Shown here: piece by piece, positions 1 through 10,420 of the stretch | Layout of the letters: every line of letters starts with the position of its first letter | Numbering within the stretch: position 1 is the first letter of the stretch | The notes under the pieces: generated by a model | Database searches by the model: none | Seen by the model: the letters and a program-made list of their open reading frames with translations, nothing else | What the model was told of the DNA's origin: nothing | Assembly: GCA_914767885.1 (NCBI GenBank) | Contig: CAJZBQ010000011.1 | Span: 1,116,001 to 1,180,000 of the forward strand | Length of the DNA stretch: 64,000 bases | Direction of reading: 5' to 3' | Origin: Blepharisma stoltei | Lineage: Eukaryota; Ciliophora; Heterotrichea; Heterotrichida; Blepharismidae | Position numbers and translations under genes: made by a program

Positions 1-57
1 AATCGATAATCTCACTTTCAGGATCTGCTGTAGAGTATGCTGAAACAAGAATTTTTA
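1..57 (-). pseudogene. ABCG transporter fragment (second copy)
   Basis: These 57 bases match 3955-4011 of the intact ABCG gene downstream with only three or so differences, then the match stops abruptly. It is therefore the edge of a second ABCG copy, mostly outside or lost from the window. It abuts an unrelated GC-rich stretch and then the truncated end of an arrestin-like pseudogene, so at least two breakpoints lie within 150 bp. Confidence 0.8.
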
Positions 58-151
58 GTTGGCCAGGTGCCATCTGTGAAAGGGGGTGGGGGGTTCCCTT
101 ATTGGGGTGGGGTGTGGATGTCTGGTTGCGACCTGCGCTTGACCATGCGCA
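58..151. other. GC-rich junction segment
   Basis: About 95 bp rich in G runs lies between the ABCG fragment and the broken arrestin-like gene. It matches neither neighbour by eye. It may be the end of an inserted element or filler DNA at a rearrangement junction. Confidence 0.4.
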
Positions 152-899
152 CTTTTGGATTTTTTTGATTTGCTTTCATAGTGAGGACTTTATTGACTTC
201 AATTTCCACTCTAGTGACATTTACTGAAAATGCAGATAAATTCGTTTCAAAATAAATTTCAATATCATCATGATTTCCAAATATATTTCTTTCTATTCAT
301 ACTCTTGATGTTGTATATTCTTTCTTAAAACAGTAAAATGAACTCCATAGCCTGGGCAGTCTCGAGAAAGATATTGTGGGTACATATCTTGAGGTAAACT
401 TATTGAGTTTTTAAATAAAAAAATGGGTATTTTAAATTTTAGAGGTTGCCTGTCTGTAGCATGCAATTGAGCACCAAGTGAGTATTTTAATTGGGCAAAA
501 CAACCCTTATTCCCTAATGTATGAAAGCTTGGAAGAAGGTTATCATAAACTTTAATTCAAAAGGAAGCTAAAATTGCCAGGTGAAGCTACCTGATCTGGC
601 CAGTGATATAATGCTGGTTTCAATGCACATGTGGGCTGCTTGCCTAAATGCATCGTGTATGGTTGGTGATGATTGTAACTGTTTCTATTCCGGCTATACT
701 TGTTATAGCGATAATAGGTTTTGAATTTAGTTACTTCATTGCCTTTAAAAATTAAATAGAGGGAAGGGTTAGTGAGTTGTTCTGTTATAGCAATATGAAC
801 GATGCCACGCAAAATTCCTCCGGGCATTACACTGCTAGACTCAAGAGAAATAAACACGCTCCCTTGTGCATCCCCTTGTTTTGAATCGCTCGAACCCAT
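152..899 (-). pseudogene. Arrestin-domain pseudogene (copy A)
   Basis: The N-terminal part reads as an arrestin-like beta-sandwich start (MGSSDSKQGDAQG, then ISLES and IFKGNEV motifs) closely related to the intact copies at 1141-2286 and 6026-7177. Relative to those copies one base is missing near 555 (in the F-P-F-E-L stretch), which ends the frame. The homologous reading then continues in another frame down to about 152, where it is cut off before the C-terminal third and joined to foreign DNA. Frameshift plus truncation make it a pseudogene. Confidence 0.8.
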
Positions 900-1140
900 T
901 AATAATAAAATTTGTATTCAACTCTAATTTTTGTCAGCTTTATAGCAAAAATTGCTGTTTATTTAAAATACTGCAATCTTAATGAGATTATTATGATTTT
1001 TAAATACCTGCATAGCACTTTGTAACGAAGTTTAATATTATTGCATAAAAGAGATATATAGGAAAGTTGAGATTTAGATAGCAATTTAAAATTTTATAAA
1101 CGGCAATTATATTATTAAAATTTATAAAAATCCTTAATTA

Positions 1141-2286
1141 CTATGACTGCGGAGTAACTTTGTCTGTAAGTCCTGGCTGATTTGTGAAAGATCTTACAAT
1201 TAATGGATTTGGGTTATTCGAATCTTGTAAATTCGGGTTAATAGAGGATTGAGGTAGAAGCTGAGCTTGCCATTGCTCAGGAGCTATTGGAGGCGGGATC
1301 ATAGGAGCTTGTATCTGAAATGGCAAAATCACAATCCCTTGATTTGCTTCATCAAATCCATAGCACTTGCAGCAATAAAATTCTGTATGCAATTTAACAT
1401 TGAGTACAAAAAAGCATTTGATCAGTTGTGCAGACATTGTATAGCAATGCTCGCTTTTCAGTATTGATGGTATAGGAACCCTAAAGTTAAAGCGCTGAGC
1501 TCCTGAAAGCGCTTTAATCCCTGGTCTTTGATCAGTTCTCAACATATTGACAACTTGAGTGCATATTCTTGAATTTTTTTTGTTTGCTGTCATTGTAAGG
1601 ACTTTATTAACTTCTATTTCTACTCTGGTTATGTTTGCTGAAAACCCAGATAAATTTGTTTCTAAATTAATATCAATATAATCAAGATTTCCAAATGTCC
1701 CTCTTTCTAAGGACACTCTCGATGTTGCATGTTCTTTATTAAAGCAACACAATACGCTGCCATGGCCTGGACAATCTCTAGAAATAGATTGTGGGTACAT
1801 TTCTTGAGGTAAAGTTATTGAATTCGTATAGATATAAACTGGTCCTTTAAATTTAAGAGGTTGTCTGTCTGTGGCATGCAATTGAGCACGAATTGAGTAA
1901 TTTATTTGGCAAAACCCGCCTCAGTGTGCATAAGCATGGAAACTAGGAAGTAGGTTATCATAAATTTTTAATTCGAAAGGAAAACTGAAATTCCCAGGGT
2001 AAGCTACCAAGTCTGGTCACTGATATAATGCTGCTTTTAAAGAACAGAGTAGTTGCTTGCCTACATGTCTCGTGTAGTAGGTGCTATTTTTACTACGATG
2101 CTGAATTTTGAAATCAGTTACTTCATTGCCTTTAAAAATGAGGTAGAGTACTGGGTTAGCTAGCTGCTCGGTTAAAGCAATATGTACGCTTCCACGCAAA
2201 ATTCCTCCTGATATGATATTATTTATTTCAAGAGAGATAAACATGTTCCCTTGAACATGCCCTTGTTTTGAATCACCCGAGCCCAT
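1141..2286 (-). CDS. Arrestin-domain protein (copy B)
   Basis: A 381-residue protein is read without interruption when TGA is taken as Trp (for example near 1922 and 2019). The N-terminal half has the arrestin-fold pattern of an early strand (MFISLE), a glycine turn (SGGILRGSVHI), and the LYLIFKGNEV strand. The C-terminal half has ETNLSGFSANITRVEIEV and a Cys-rich KCYGFDEANQGIVILPF stretch, followed by a proline-rich tail. Arrestin-fold proteins act as adaptors in membrane-protein sorting and endocytosis; the cargo here is unknown. It is one of a minus-strand family cluster, so recent tandem duplication is clear. Start is the first ATG of the conserved MGSxDSKQG opening; stop is TAG. Confidence 0.75.
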
Positions 2287-3073
2287 TATTAATTAAATTT
2301 AAATTAAACTATACTATTTGTTAATTTTTATAGTAAAAATTGTTTATTTGTTTAGCACAAGCAATTTTACAATGATTTTGAACAGAATGGATTGCTTTGG
2401 AATCGCAGATTAATTAATTAATAGTTTTAAAAAAAGTGGCAAAAGGCTTTGTTGAAATTCCATGCAGCAAATATTTAGAGCTTCTGAAATTAAGAAGCTA
2501 ACCTTCTAATCCTGAATGGCTTCTAATAGTTATTATGAGCTCTTTCAATATTTAATATTTCTTTAAAAATATCAACCAATTAAGAGAATAAGCAGAAAAA
2601 TAAAAACGCTTAAAAAGATAACTAAATTAATTTTTTGATGCTAGTGATAATCAAAATATGATCATCAGAAATTCTGTTCTCCAGAGCAGAAAATCCCCTT
2701 TTGCAAATTTTGATTAGGAGGTTTGGCCACCCAGAGAATTTATCGGCAATAAGGAGTATTTAGCCCGAAGGTGCTCAATTTCAAACTGCCATCCTAGAAA
2801 GAAATGTATTTTCTAGGCGGTAAAAATGGGACTTAAGTATGCCTGAAGAAAAAAATTGGTATGCTAAAGAGGCACAAGCCTATGCAGATGGTATGATATT
2901 GGATATTAAGCATAAACTAACTAATTAATTATGAGTGATGCTAATGGAATACTAAAAATATCAACTAATTAAAGGTCAACTTAAATAGAATAATCTTAAA
3001 ATTCTTCATATTATATGAAAATTACAAAATTGGAGAAGATAATAAATTAACCTATAATTTCTTTGATCTAAAA
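2287..3073. other. Intergenic region with one tiny ORF
   Basis: AT-rich spacer between the divergent-age arrestin copy B and the ABCG 3' end. A 29-codon reading at 2839-2928 (+) starts MPEEKNWYAKEAQAYADG and has coding-like composition, but no partner sequence is seen nearby; it could be a fragment of a lost gene. No other feature was recognised. Confidence 0.35.
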
Positions 3074-4975
3074 TTATCTTTTGACTCTTACTGCTGTGAT
3101 CCACAATAGCAAATAAGCTATAATTCTAAAAACGATTATGATAATAATATTATATAAGAAACTTTCTCCTAAAGAATCATAAAATGCAAGGTCATCCAGA
3201 GGGTCACATTTAGTGCAGTCATCTGAATCACAATTTTGGCATGGCAAATTCAAGTCCGTATATTCATTGATGCATAAAGCCTCAAATCCATATTTGAAAG
3301 GAGAAATATATTGTACCCATCTAAAAGCTATAGGAATTCTGTCCACATTTGCAAATTGTCCTGCGAAAAGAAGAAAGGGAATTACAAAAATAGGCTCAGC
3401 AATCATTGCAGATGTCTCTGTATGAAACAGAGCGCCTACGATATATCCAATTCCTGTTCCGCATACATTTAGTACTAATAAAGCGGCATAAAATATAAAA
3501 AATTTGCTGGCATCATAGTTATTCAATCCAACTGCCCAATAAATAATCAGGGCCTGCAAAAATATTGACATAACTAAATTAGGAAGTTCAGCAATTGATT
3601 TCGCGACATAATAAGAGATTGTGCTATATAGTCCTTGCTTGGTTTCTTTAAAGAAAAGAGGCAATTCGCTTGGAAAAGACAAGGAAGAATTTTGGCTTCC
3701 GAAGGCTCCTCCCATCATTGTAAGCACAAATAAGACACCATTTCTATCTTGTATAGAGCTATAGCCTGTGCCAATATTATTATATGTCAAGTCTAGCAAA
3801 ACTGCCATCACAATAGCTTGCATGTATTTTACTCTTCCAAAAATCGGATTTCTTCTCGAGTTTATATTTGATCTTTTGAATAATATCTTAAATTGCTCCA
3901 TTTGAGTTGAAGGCCTCTTAAAAATTTTGTTTGCTAAATGCTCAAGCTCACTTGGATCGATAATCTCGCTTTCAGGATCTGTTGTAGAGTATGCTGAAAC
4001 AAGAATTTTTAGCTTTTCTTTTTCGTCTTCAGAAATATTTTTCCTGTCAACTACATGAAGGAGTCTCATAAAATAATCAGCTGGATTCATCAGCTTTGGA
4101 CACTTGAACCCAAGCTTACCAAAATATTTTCTAGATTCATTAGCTCTGCCTTGGTAAATAATGTTTCCTTCACACATCAAGACAAGCCTATCAAACTTGC
4201 TGAAAACTCCAGAACTTGGCTGATGAATTGTTGTGATTACCGTTCTACCTTTTCTTGCTTGCTCCAACAATAAATCGACTACAATCTCAGCTGTAAAGCT
4301 ATCTAATCCTGAAGTGGGCTCATCAAGAATCAAAATAAGAGGCTCAGTGATAAGTTCGATACCTATGCACACTCTTTTTCTTTCACCTCCTGATAAGCCT
4401 TTACTGGTAACACTTCCTATCACATTATCAGCAACCCTAGTCAATTTTAAATCCTCGATAATTTTTTCAACCCTTTGCACATGCTCTTCATGAGTTCCAG
4501 GCAATCTCAGTTTGGACGAGAAGAGCAAAGACTCTCTTGTAGTCAATGTTGGTAAAAGAATGTCTTCTTGTGTCACATAGGCTGAATAGTAGCCAAAGTT
4601 GATGTCTTTTATGTTGGTGCCATTTATGGCTACAGTTCCATTAATTTTAATTTCTCCAAGACTTTTCAGTCGCCCAGCTAAGATATTTAAGAGAGTTGTT
4701 TTGCCTGCTCCTGAATTGCCCATGATGACTAAAAGCTCTCCTGGGTTGGCCTGTCCAGAAACTCCTTTGAGGATCTGAGTGGATTCATTTCTTTTTTCGA
4801 TGACATAAGTAATATTTTCCCATATAAGTTGGACTTTGGTTCTATGATCATGCTTGGGAACACTTGTAGCGGGCTCTGTCACATAATTAATTTCGCTCTC
4901 TGATTTTGAATTTAGAGACTCCTTCTCAATCTGATCGCTTTGGCTATTGATGATTGATATAGAAGCCTTCTCCAT
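3074..4975 (-). CDS. ABCG-type half transporter
   Basis: The 633-residue protein has the reverse layout typical of ABCG (White/ABCG2-like) half transporters: ATPase domain first, membrane domain second. Walker A is GNSGAGKTT at about residues 86-94, the signature is LSGGERKR, and Walker B is LILILDEPTSGLD followed by the H-loop TIHQPSS. The second half carries about six hydrophobic segments and a Cys-rich loop (CQNCDSDDCTKCDP) before the last helix. It would act as a dimer exporting lipids or small amphipathic molecules; the substrate cannot be told. There is no IES, intron or TGA codon problem. The stop is TAA. A fragment of a second copy lies at 1-57. Confidence 0.93.
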   Translation of the reverse strand: MEKASISIINSQSDQIEKESLNSKSESEINYVTEPATSVPKHDHRTKVQLIWENITYVIEKRNESTQILKGVSGQANPGELLVIMGNSGAGKTTLLNILAGRLKSLGEIKINGTVAINGTNIKDINFGYYSAYVTQEDILLPTLTTRESLLFSSKLRLPGTHEEHVQRVEKIIEDLKLTRVADNVIGSVTSKGLSGGERKRVCIGIELITEPLILILDEPTSGLDSFTAEIVVDLLLEQARKGRTVITTIHQPSSGVFSKFDRLVLMCEGNIIYQGRANESRKYFGKLGFKCPKLMNPADYFMRLLHVVDRKNISEDEKEKLKILVSAYSTTDPESEIIDPSELEHLANKIFKRPSTQMEQFKILFKRSNINSRRNPIFGRVKYMQAIVMAVLLDLTYNNIGTGYSSIQDRNGVLFVLTMMGGAFGSQNSSLSFPSELPLFFKETKQGLYSTISYYVAKSIAELPNLVMSIFLQALIIYWAVGLNNYDASKFFIFYAALLVLNVCGTGIGYIVGALFHTETSAMIAEPIFVIPFLLFAGQFANVDRIPIAFRWVQYISPFKYGFEALCINEYTDLNLPCQNCDSDDCTKCDPLDDLAFYDSLGESFLYNIIIIIVFRIIAYLLLWITAVRVKR

Positions 4976-5587
4976 TTATATGATACTAATTTAACACTGA
5001 ATTTTTATTGTATTTTCGTGATAAATGTGCAACTATAAGAAATATATAGTTTTGTGATAAAAAATTCGATGAATGCTATTGTAATTGCCCGAGGATGGCG
5101 CTATCTTGCACCATTCTCGGGCAATTACTATATTAGATTGGAGCATTTCGTGTTTTAATCGAAATTCTTTCTCGTAAAGAAAGCATTTGCCGGAAAAAAT
5201 CGTTAAAATTCGATCAAATCTATTACGAGGAAAAAATTCGGCCAAATTCCTCAGGAAATATAACACAAAGCAAATATTCAGGTCATATGAAATGTAGTCA
5301 AAAATTAGCATATCATCCAATATTTTCAATAAGATAAGAAAATTACAGTTTAATTTTGCTATTAAAATGGTTTATAATAAATAAGAAGACTAAGAATAAA
5401 AAAGCTATAGAAGCAGTTTCAATATTATAGGCTTAAATTCAATATTTATATTAAAAAATTAAAAGATTAGCCTTGCAGTTTACAAAAATTAGCTATTAAA
5501 TCTTTCTTCTTTAAATTAGAATAGAAAAACTGTAAATTAATATAAAGTTTTATAAAAAACAAGCTAAAATTTTATGATAAAAATTTA
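4976..5587. other. Intergenic region containing a hairpin
   Basis: Mostly AT-rich spacer upstream of the ABCG gene. At 5081-5128 an inverted repeat of 18 bases with one mismatch (GTAATTGCCCGAGGATGG against CCATTCTCGGGCAATTAC) encloses a 12-base loop. It resembles the small hairpin IESs found elsewhere in this window but does not break a gene. Nothing else is recognised. Confidence 0.5.
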
Positions 5588-5850
5588 TTATTTTTGAGTA
5601 AAGGGTTGTTTAATCATTTGAATATTTAAGTTATCTAATATTTGAATATCAGGTTTAAAATGAGATTTAGGTAAAATTTTTGCTTGCCATTGTTCAGGCG
5701 CAATGGAGGTGTAACTTGCGCCTGAAACGAAAAATCACAATTGGCGGCTTGTCTCAACAAATCTATAGCATTTTTAAAAGTAAGGCTATATAAAAAAATT
5801 AACATTTATCAGATAGTGACATCTAATCAAATATAATATTCCTTCTGTAT
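5588..5850 (-). pseudogene. Arrestin-family C-terminal fragment
   Basis: The reading PEQWQAKILPKSHFKPDIQ to a TAA at 5588 matches the proline-rich C-terminal tail of the intact copies (PEHWQAQLLPQS). Upstream, decayed pieces of the KCYGF/NQGIVILPF region follow in shifted frames. No N-terminal half is present. It is the remnant of another family copy. Confidence 0.65.
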
Positions 5851-6025
5851 TCTTATTTCCCCCCTTTAAATTGAAAGGAAATCGCATTTTGTAGACACTT
5901 TAAAGAATATTAGAGATGAAAATACTAATTTTTATAAAATTACTTTTTGCCTAATTTAATAGATAAAATGTATCGAAAATTATAATTATTATGTATAAAA
6001 GATTGAATAAAAATGCCAGAGCTAG

Positions 6026-7177
6026 TTATATATAATTTTGATTATCTTTGTCTAAAGACTTGGTATGGCTTGCCAATGCAAAAGACTCCACAATTGAGTG
6101 ATCTGGATTTCCTAAACCTTGGTTTCCAGGCTTAATATAAGATTGAGGTAAAAGTTGGGCTTGCCAATGTTCTGGAGCAATTGGAGGTGACGAAGCTGGG
6201 ATTTGTATTTCGAATGGCAGAATTACTATCCCTTGACTTGCTTCGTTAAATACATAGCATCTTCAGCTAAAAGTCTTTGTATGTAATTTAATATTCATCA
6301 CAAAATGGCATTTAATTAGTGGTGTATTTCAAGTGCAGCTATTTTCATTTTTCAATATTTCCCGTATAGGGATTTTATAATTAAAGTGCTGAGTTCCTGA
6401 CCGAGCCATAATCTTTGGCTTTTCATTTAATTTTAGCATGCTAATAGTTTGAGTTGCAACTTGTGGATTTTTTTTATTTGCTGTCATTGTGATGATTTTT
6501 TTAATTTCAATTTTAACTCTGCTAATATATGCTGAAAATGTAGTTAAATTTGTTTCTAAATTAATTTCGATAGAATCAGAAAATCCAAGTATCCCTTTTT
6601 CTATTGTAATTTTTGTTACTGCATCCTCATTGCTAAAGCAGCAAATCAGACCTCCACTTCCTGAACAATCCTTCTCGAGGCTATTTGGATACATCTCTGG
6701 AGGTAAACTGATTATATCTGTAATTATAAAAACTGGCTCCTTAAATTTTAAAGGTTGCCTGTCATCAGCACGCAATTGAGCACGAATCGAGTAGCTGATT
6801 TGGCAAAATCCGCCCCATAGAGCTGATGTATAGAAGCTAGGAAGCAAATTATTATAAGTTTGCAATTCAAAAGGAAAGCTGAAATTTCCTGGAAGAGCAA
6901 TCTTGTCTGGCCATTCATATAATGTTGCTTTTAAAGCACATAGCAAGTTTTTACCTTTATGCTGAGAGTAATAAGTTGTTTTCCCATTATGTTGTATTTT
7001 GAAGTCAGTTATTTCGTTGCCTTTGAAGACAAGATAAAGAGCAGGATTATTTATCTGTTCTAAGAGCGAAACATGAATGCTACCCCGAAATATTCCACCT
7101 GGATTTGTGTTATTTGATTCGAGAGAAATAAAGATTTGACCTTTTATTTGGCTTTCTCTTGATTCAACAGATCCCAT
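6026..7177 (-). CDS. Arrestin-domain protein (copy C)
   Basis: A 383-residue family member, full length relative to copy B (381 residues), starting MGSVESRES and ending at a TAA at 6026. TGA codons at about 6326 and 6257 read as Trp. It has the same order of motifs: ISLESNN, PGGIFRGSIHVSL, LYLVFKGNEITDF, the central ALWGGFCQISYSIRAQL, the ETNLTTFSAYISRVKIEI strand and the NEASQGIVILPF segment. The RCYVF/C region lacks one of the Cys residues of copy B. Likely a cytosolic adaptor of membrane trafficking; the role is inferred only from the fold. Confidence 0.75.
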
Positions 7178-7389
7178 AAGTTAATTATATTATCTCTTTT
7201 ATTTTAAGTTATAAATACTGGCAAATTCGATTTTCCAAGTGTCAAAAATGCATATTATAAAGTCATTAAAACTAATTTAATTAAATTATAATTTTACAAT
7301 CAGAATTATTTGTTTTACCAACATATATATATACTTTCAAAACATCAAATAATCAAGAGGTAGTAAGGGTTCTAGTTACTGCGCAGCTG

Positions 7390-7887
7390 TGAATGATTTC
7401 CAAATTTTTAAATATAGGCTTTTTTTGGCGCTAAAGGTCTCCATTTCTCTTGGGAAATTGGATGCTTGCCATCAGAGTTTCTATTTGAAGTGGCAAATCA
7501 CTTTTTCTTGAGCTACTTCTTCAAATCCATAACAAATATCCGTAAGCAATCTAACATTAAGCACAAATTGGCATTTAACCAGTTCAGAGTCATCGCATAG
7601 CAATGCTCATTTTTAATATTTTGGACAGGAATTTTATAAATAAAATGCTGCTATTAAAGCGCATAGTTGCTGCTTACCTTTATGGACATTTCTTTATTGC
7701 ACTGCTTTGCTTTAGATTTAGTAATTTCTTTACGTTTATAGGATAGATAAATAGAAGGACTGCTGAGTAGCTTATATAAAGCAACATGAATAGCATCACG
7801 CAATACTACTCCTGATATAATAGTATTTGACTCTAGAGAAATGACATATCCGCATTTATTTTCCATCTTTTTCTGATTCTCCTGCAC
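7390..7887 (-). pseudogene. Arrestin-domain pseudogene (copy D)
   Basis: The first 77 codons resemble the family N-terminus (YVISLESNTIISGVVLRDAIHVAL) but the reading ends after SNYAL. What follows matches the last third of the family (the region before KCYGF and the QEKWRP tail) in broken frames with TAA/TAG stops. The middle of the gene is gone. It is a deletion-type pseudogene. Confidence 0.7.
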
Positions 7888-8318
7888 CCATTAATAATTA
7901 ATTATAACTGTAATATAGATTCTTATTTTATTTTGACCATTGCTCTTCTCATATTTTACTAACTTAAGCAGCTATAAAAATAATTATTTTTAAGCCAAGA
8001 TATTGTATATATTATTAAATTATCTGTAAATATTTTATTTGTTTGCTTAACCTAATTTTTTACTAGTTACTATTATTTAATTTCAAACAGTAATATATAT
8101 AACAAAAAACTTAAAAGATTTATATATTTTTAGGGAAAATCTAGGATGATTTTTTACTTGTTTATATCTTTATATTGGAACAGATTTTTGTTGGGGAGTA
8201 AGACTTAATAAATCCTTAATAGAGAAATTTAGATAAATGCTAATTTATCCATGAATTTCAGCTATGGGAGCACTTCCTTCTAAACCGCCATTATAACTTT
8301 CTGACTCTTCATATTGCT
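7888..8318. other. Intergenic region
   Basis: AT-rich spacer between the copy D pseudogene and the large MITE-like element. No coding or structural signal recognised. Confidence 0.5.
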
Positions 8319-8485
8319 TACTCCCCCCCCCAATTAATAGCGGACGATTTTTTCGTCCGCTATTAAATGGGTCATAACTTAAAAAGTTCGATATTTATAT
8401 ATATTTTTCTATTAAAATTTTTTATAAAAGGTCTGAAAAAAAAAATGCATTTTTAGTAAAAAGAGTAGCACTAAATCTAATAAAA

Positions 8486-8829
8486 TGGAGTTTGAATGGA
8501 GAAACCAGAAAGAGAAAAGACAAACAGCTGGTGATAAGCTAGTTATTGCACAATACTACCTGGATCATCAAAATTAAGGTCTTTCATATGAAGATGTAGC
8601 CTACAAGTTCAAAATATCAAAGTCAAGTGTAGGCGGATTAGTAAAAGACATTCATCAATTGAAAAGGGGAGATCAAGGTTTAAAGAAAGAAAGCCAGATG
8701 CATATTATTAGCTCTCATAATTTTTTAATACCTTTACGCTTAAATGAATTCTATTTAAATATTCCCATCTTTATTTCATTGGTTCTAGTAAATTTATGTT
8801 ATGTTATGTTAAGATGCTATGCATTTTAA
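8486..8829 (+). pseudogene. Transposase N-terminal fragment (HTH)
   Basis: The reading from ATG at 8486 shows a helix-turn-helix of the kind that starts Pogo/Tc1-type transposases: KLVIAQYYLDHQN, one TAA stop, then GLSYEDVAYKFKISKSSVG, where the second helix pair ISKSSV is the recognition-helix signature. It then loses resemblance and ends at 8829. The DDE catalytic domain is absent. It lies inside a TTACTCCCC-type element, which ties that MITE superfamily to a cut-and-paste transposase. Assignment to Pogo rather than another HTH family is an inference. Confidence 0.6.
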
Positions 8830-9392
8830 GTCCCTACTTCGCCGCCGTGACGTTCTATGGAGATTAACCCCGTAGGGTGGCTAAGGTGTGGCCGCTTCAA
8901 GCCCGGTCCGAAACCCCCGGTTTCTCGGTAGAGGTGGTGACCAACTGACCGCCTCCATTTCCAACTTGATTCGTCGCCCTGAATCTTGCGCCAACTCTGT
9001 CCGTACGTCGCCAAATCTGCCCACTGAAGGGCACCTTTTAATTGGAGAGACCCCCGATTTCTCGTCTAATTTGCCTTCCCGTCTTTTCCGGTCATCCCAA
9101 GAAAGAACTCAACAGCTTTCGCCATTCGGGGCAAATCACAAAAGCAGCTTAGGCAGGTATGTCGCCCTACCTCATTTCGGACACCCGCTGAGCTGGGCGC
9201 CGCTGGCAAAAAAGGAGTCACGAATAACTGCCCAAGGGTCTTGGTCACAAAAACAGCGATCTTTGCGCTTAGACCTCTTGTCTTGAGCTCCCAAGACATA
9301 GCTGGGCCAATTCCTGGCTCCAAAAACCATGCACAGATATACACAGGTAACCGTCTCAAGAGGACGGGTCGGAAGTCATCCGCCATTTTATG
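8797..9392 (-). mobile_element. GC-rich retroposon-like insertion
   Basis: A sharply GC-rich block of about 600 bp nested in the 8319-9529 element. Read on the minus strand it begins AAAATGGCGGATGAC and ends in a simple-repeat tail of AACAT units (8797-8815). This head-and-tail layout recurs in the insertions at 14228, 55532 and others. The target-site duplication is unclear here. Open frames of 100-130 codons inside it are not protein-like. Confidence 0.6.
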
Positions 9393-9668
9393 TATATTAG
9401 CAAATCCATAATGAACGATTATCTTATATAATTTAAAATTTTTTATAGTAAAAAAAATTTCCGTTATTAAATGGTACCTAAGGGTCTATTTTTAGGAAAA
9501 AAAAATTGATTTCGTATGGGGGGGAGTTAGAGAGCAAACCATTGAAAAGCTTTCTTTTTTGCTAGTAAAAACACTTTTAATATAATTTTAATTAAATTAT
9601 TTGATATACTATTAATAATGATCCAGATAATTTTATTGATTTATAATCAGTTAATTCCTAAAACATAA

Positions 9669-10327
9669 GAGAAATAAAATGGTGACGTCAACAGAAGATG
9701 GACTTCGAGACAAATTGCTTATGGGGCAGGTAGGGCCCGTTCTAATAAAGCCGAAAATAGTTTCTTTCCCTGTCTCTGCCAGATGGGGCTAAACAGGTTT
9801 AGTCTTCAATTAGTTTTTGCTTATCAGGACTAACGGAGCATCCACATACGTGTCTTCTGCTGCTACTATTTCATAACAACTTTTTTTTGGGCCTATTTAT
9901 TTTGTCCTATTTTTTGGCCTATATTTTTTTTAGCATATTTTTTTTGCCTATTTAGCCTGTTTTTTCTTTTTGCCTTTTTTTTACCTAAATTTTTCCTAAA
10001 TTATTTTTGAACTTTTCTTGGTCCATTTGCTTTGAAGAGATTCTATATTGACCATTTGAGGTGATTTTCAATCAATTTTAGTCTATTGTTTTTGACAGAA
10101 GTTATATATTATAAATTTTTAGTATTAAAAAACAAAAAAAAAATAGGCCAAATAAAAAAGGTAAAAAATAGACTGAAAAAATAGTCGTTATGAAATAGGC
10201 TTCGTGTGAAGGAACGATCAGCAAGAGGTGGCTCTAACCTAGGGAGTTAATCCTTATGCTAGGTGGGTTTACACCAAATAGGCAAGTTGCAGTCTATCCG
10301 CTTATGGCCTTATAATTTTAACTTTAA
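9669..10327 (+). mobile_element. GC-rich retroposon-like insertion with nested MITE
   Basis: The block starts near AAAATGGTGACGTC and ends in TTTAACTTTAA. It is flanked by an 11-bp duplication, CTAAAACATAA, at 9658-9668 and 10328-10338. A separate TA-flanked inverted-repeat element (9867-10197) has landed inside it. Removing that MITE leaves an insertion of about 330 bp. Confidence 0.65.
9867..10197. mobile_element. MITE with TATTTCATAAC inverted ends
   Basis: The left end TATTTCATAACAAC and the right end GTCGTTATGAAATA are inverted repeats within TA. T-rich left and A-rich right subterminal parts with GGCCTA/TAGGCC units are also inverted to one another. It lacks the C-run ends of the main MITE superfamily, so it is a distinct family. 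Confidence 0.7.
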
Positions 10328-10420
10328 CTAAAACATAAACTTTTAAAACTAATTAGGCTATTCATTTCTAATATGACAATATCGATTTTTGGATTTAAAA
10401 CTAATCTCTATTAAAATACT

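Larger units (their letters stand above)
8319..9529. mobile_element. Long TTACTCCCC-family element with transposase remnant
   Basis: The element opens with TTACTCCCCCCCC and closes with GGGGGGGAGTTAG, inside TA flanks. Next to the left end lies a hairpin of the stem motif AATTAATAGCGGACGA with its inverse. Near the right end are degenerate direct copies of the same motif (about 9462 and before the G run). This is the layout of the shorter MITEs at 26659, 40513 and 51909, but here the interior also holds a broken transposase-like reading (8486-8829) and a nested GC-rich insertion (8797-9392). It looks like a partly deleted, formerly autonomous relative of the MITEs. Confidence 0.7.

Noticed and set aside
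8888-9386. Open frames of 100-130 codons in the GC-rich block as genes
   Set aside because: They overlap on both strands, have no known motif, and lie in a GC-rich insertion with retroposon-like ends. The long frames follow from few AT-rich stop codons.
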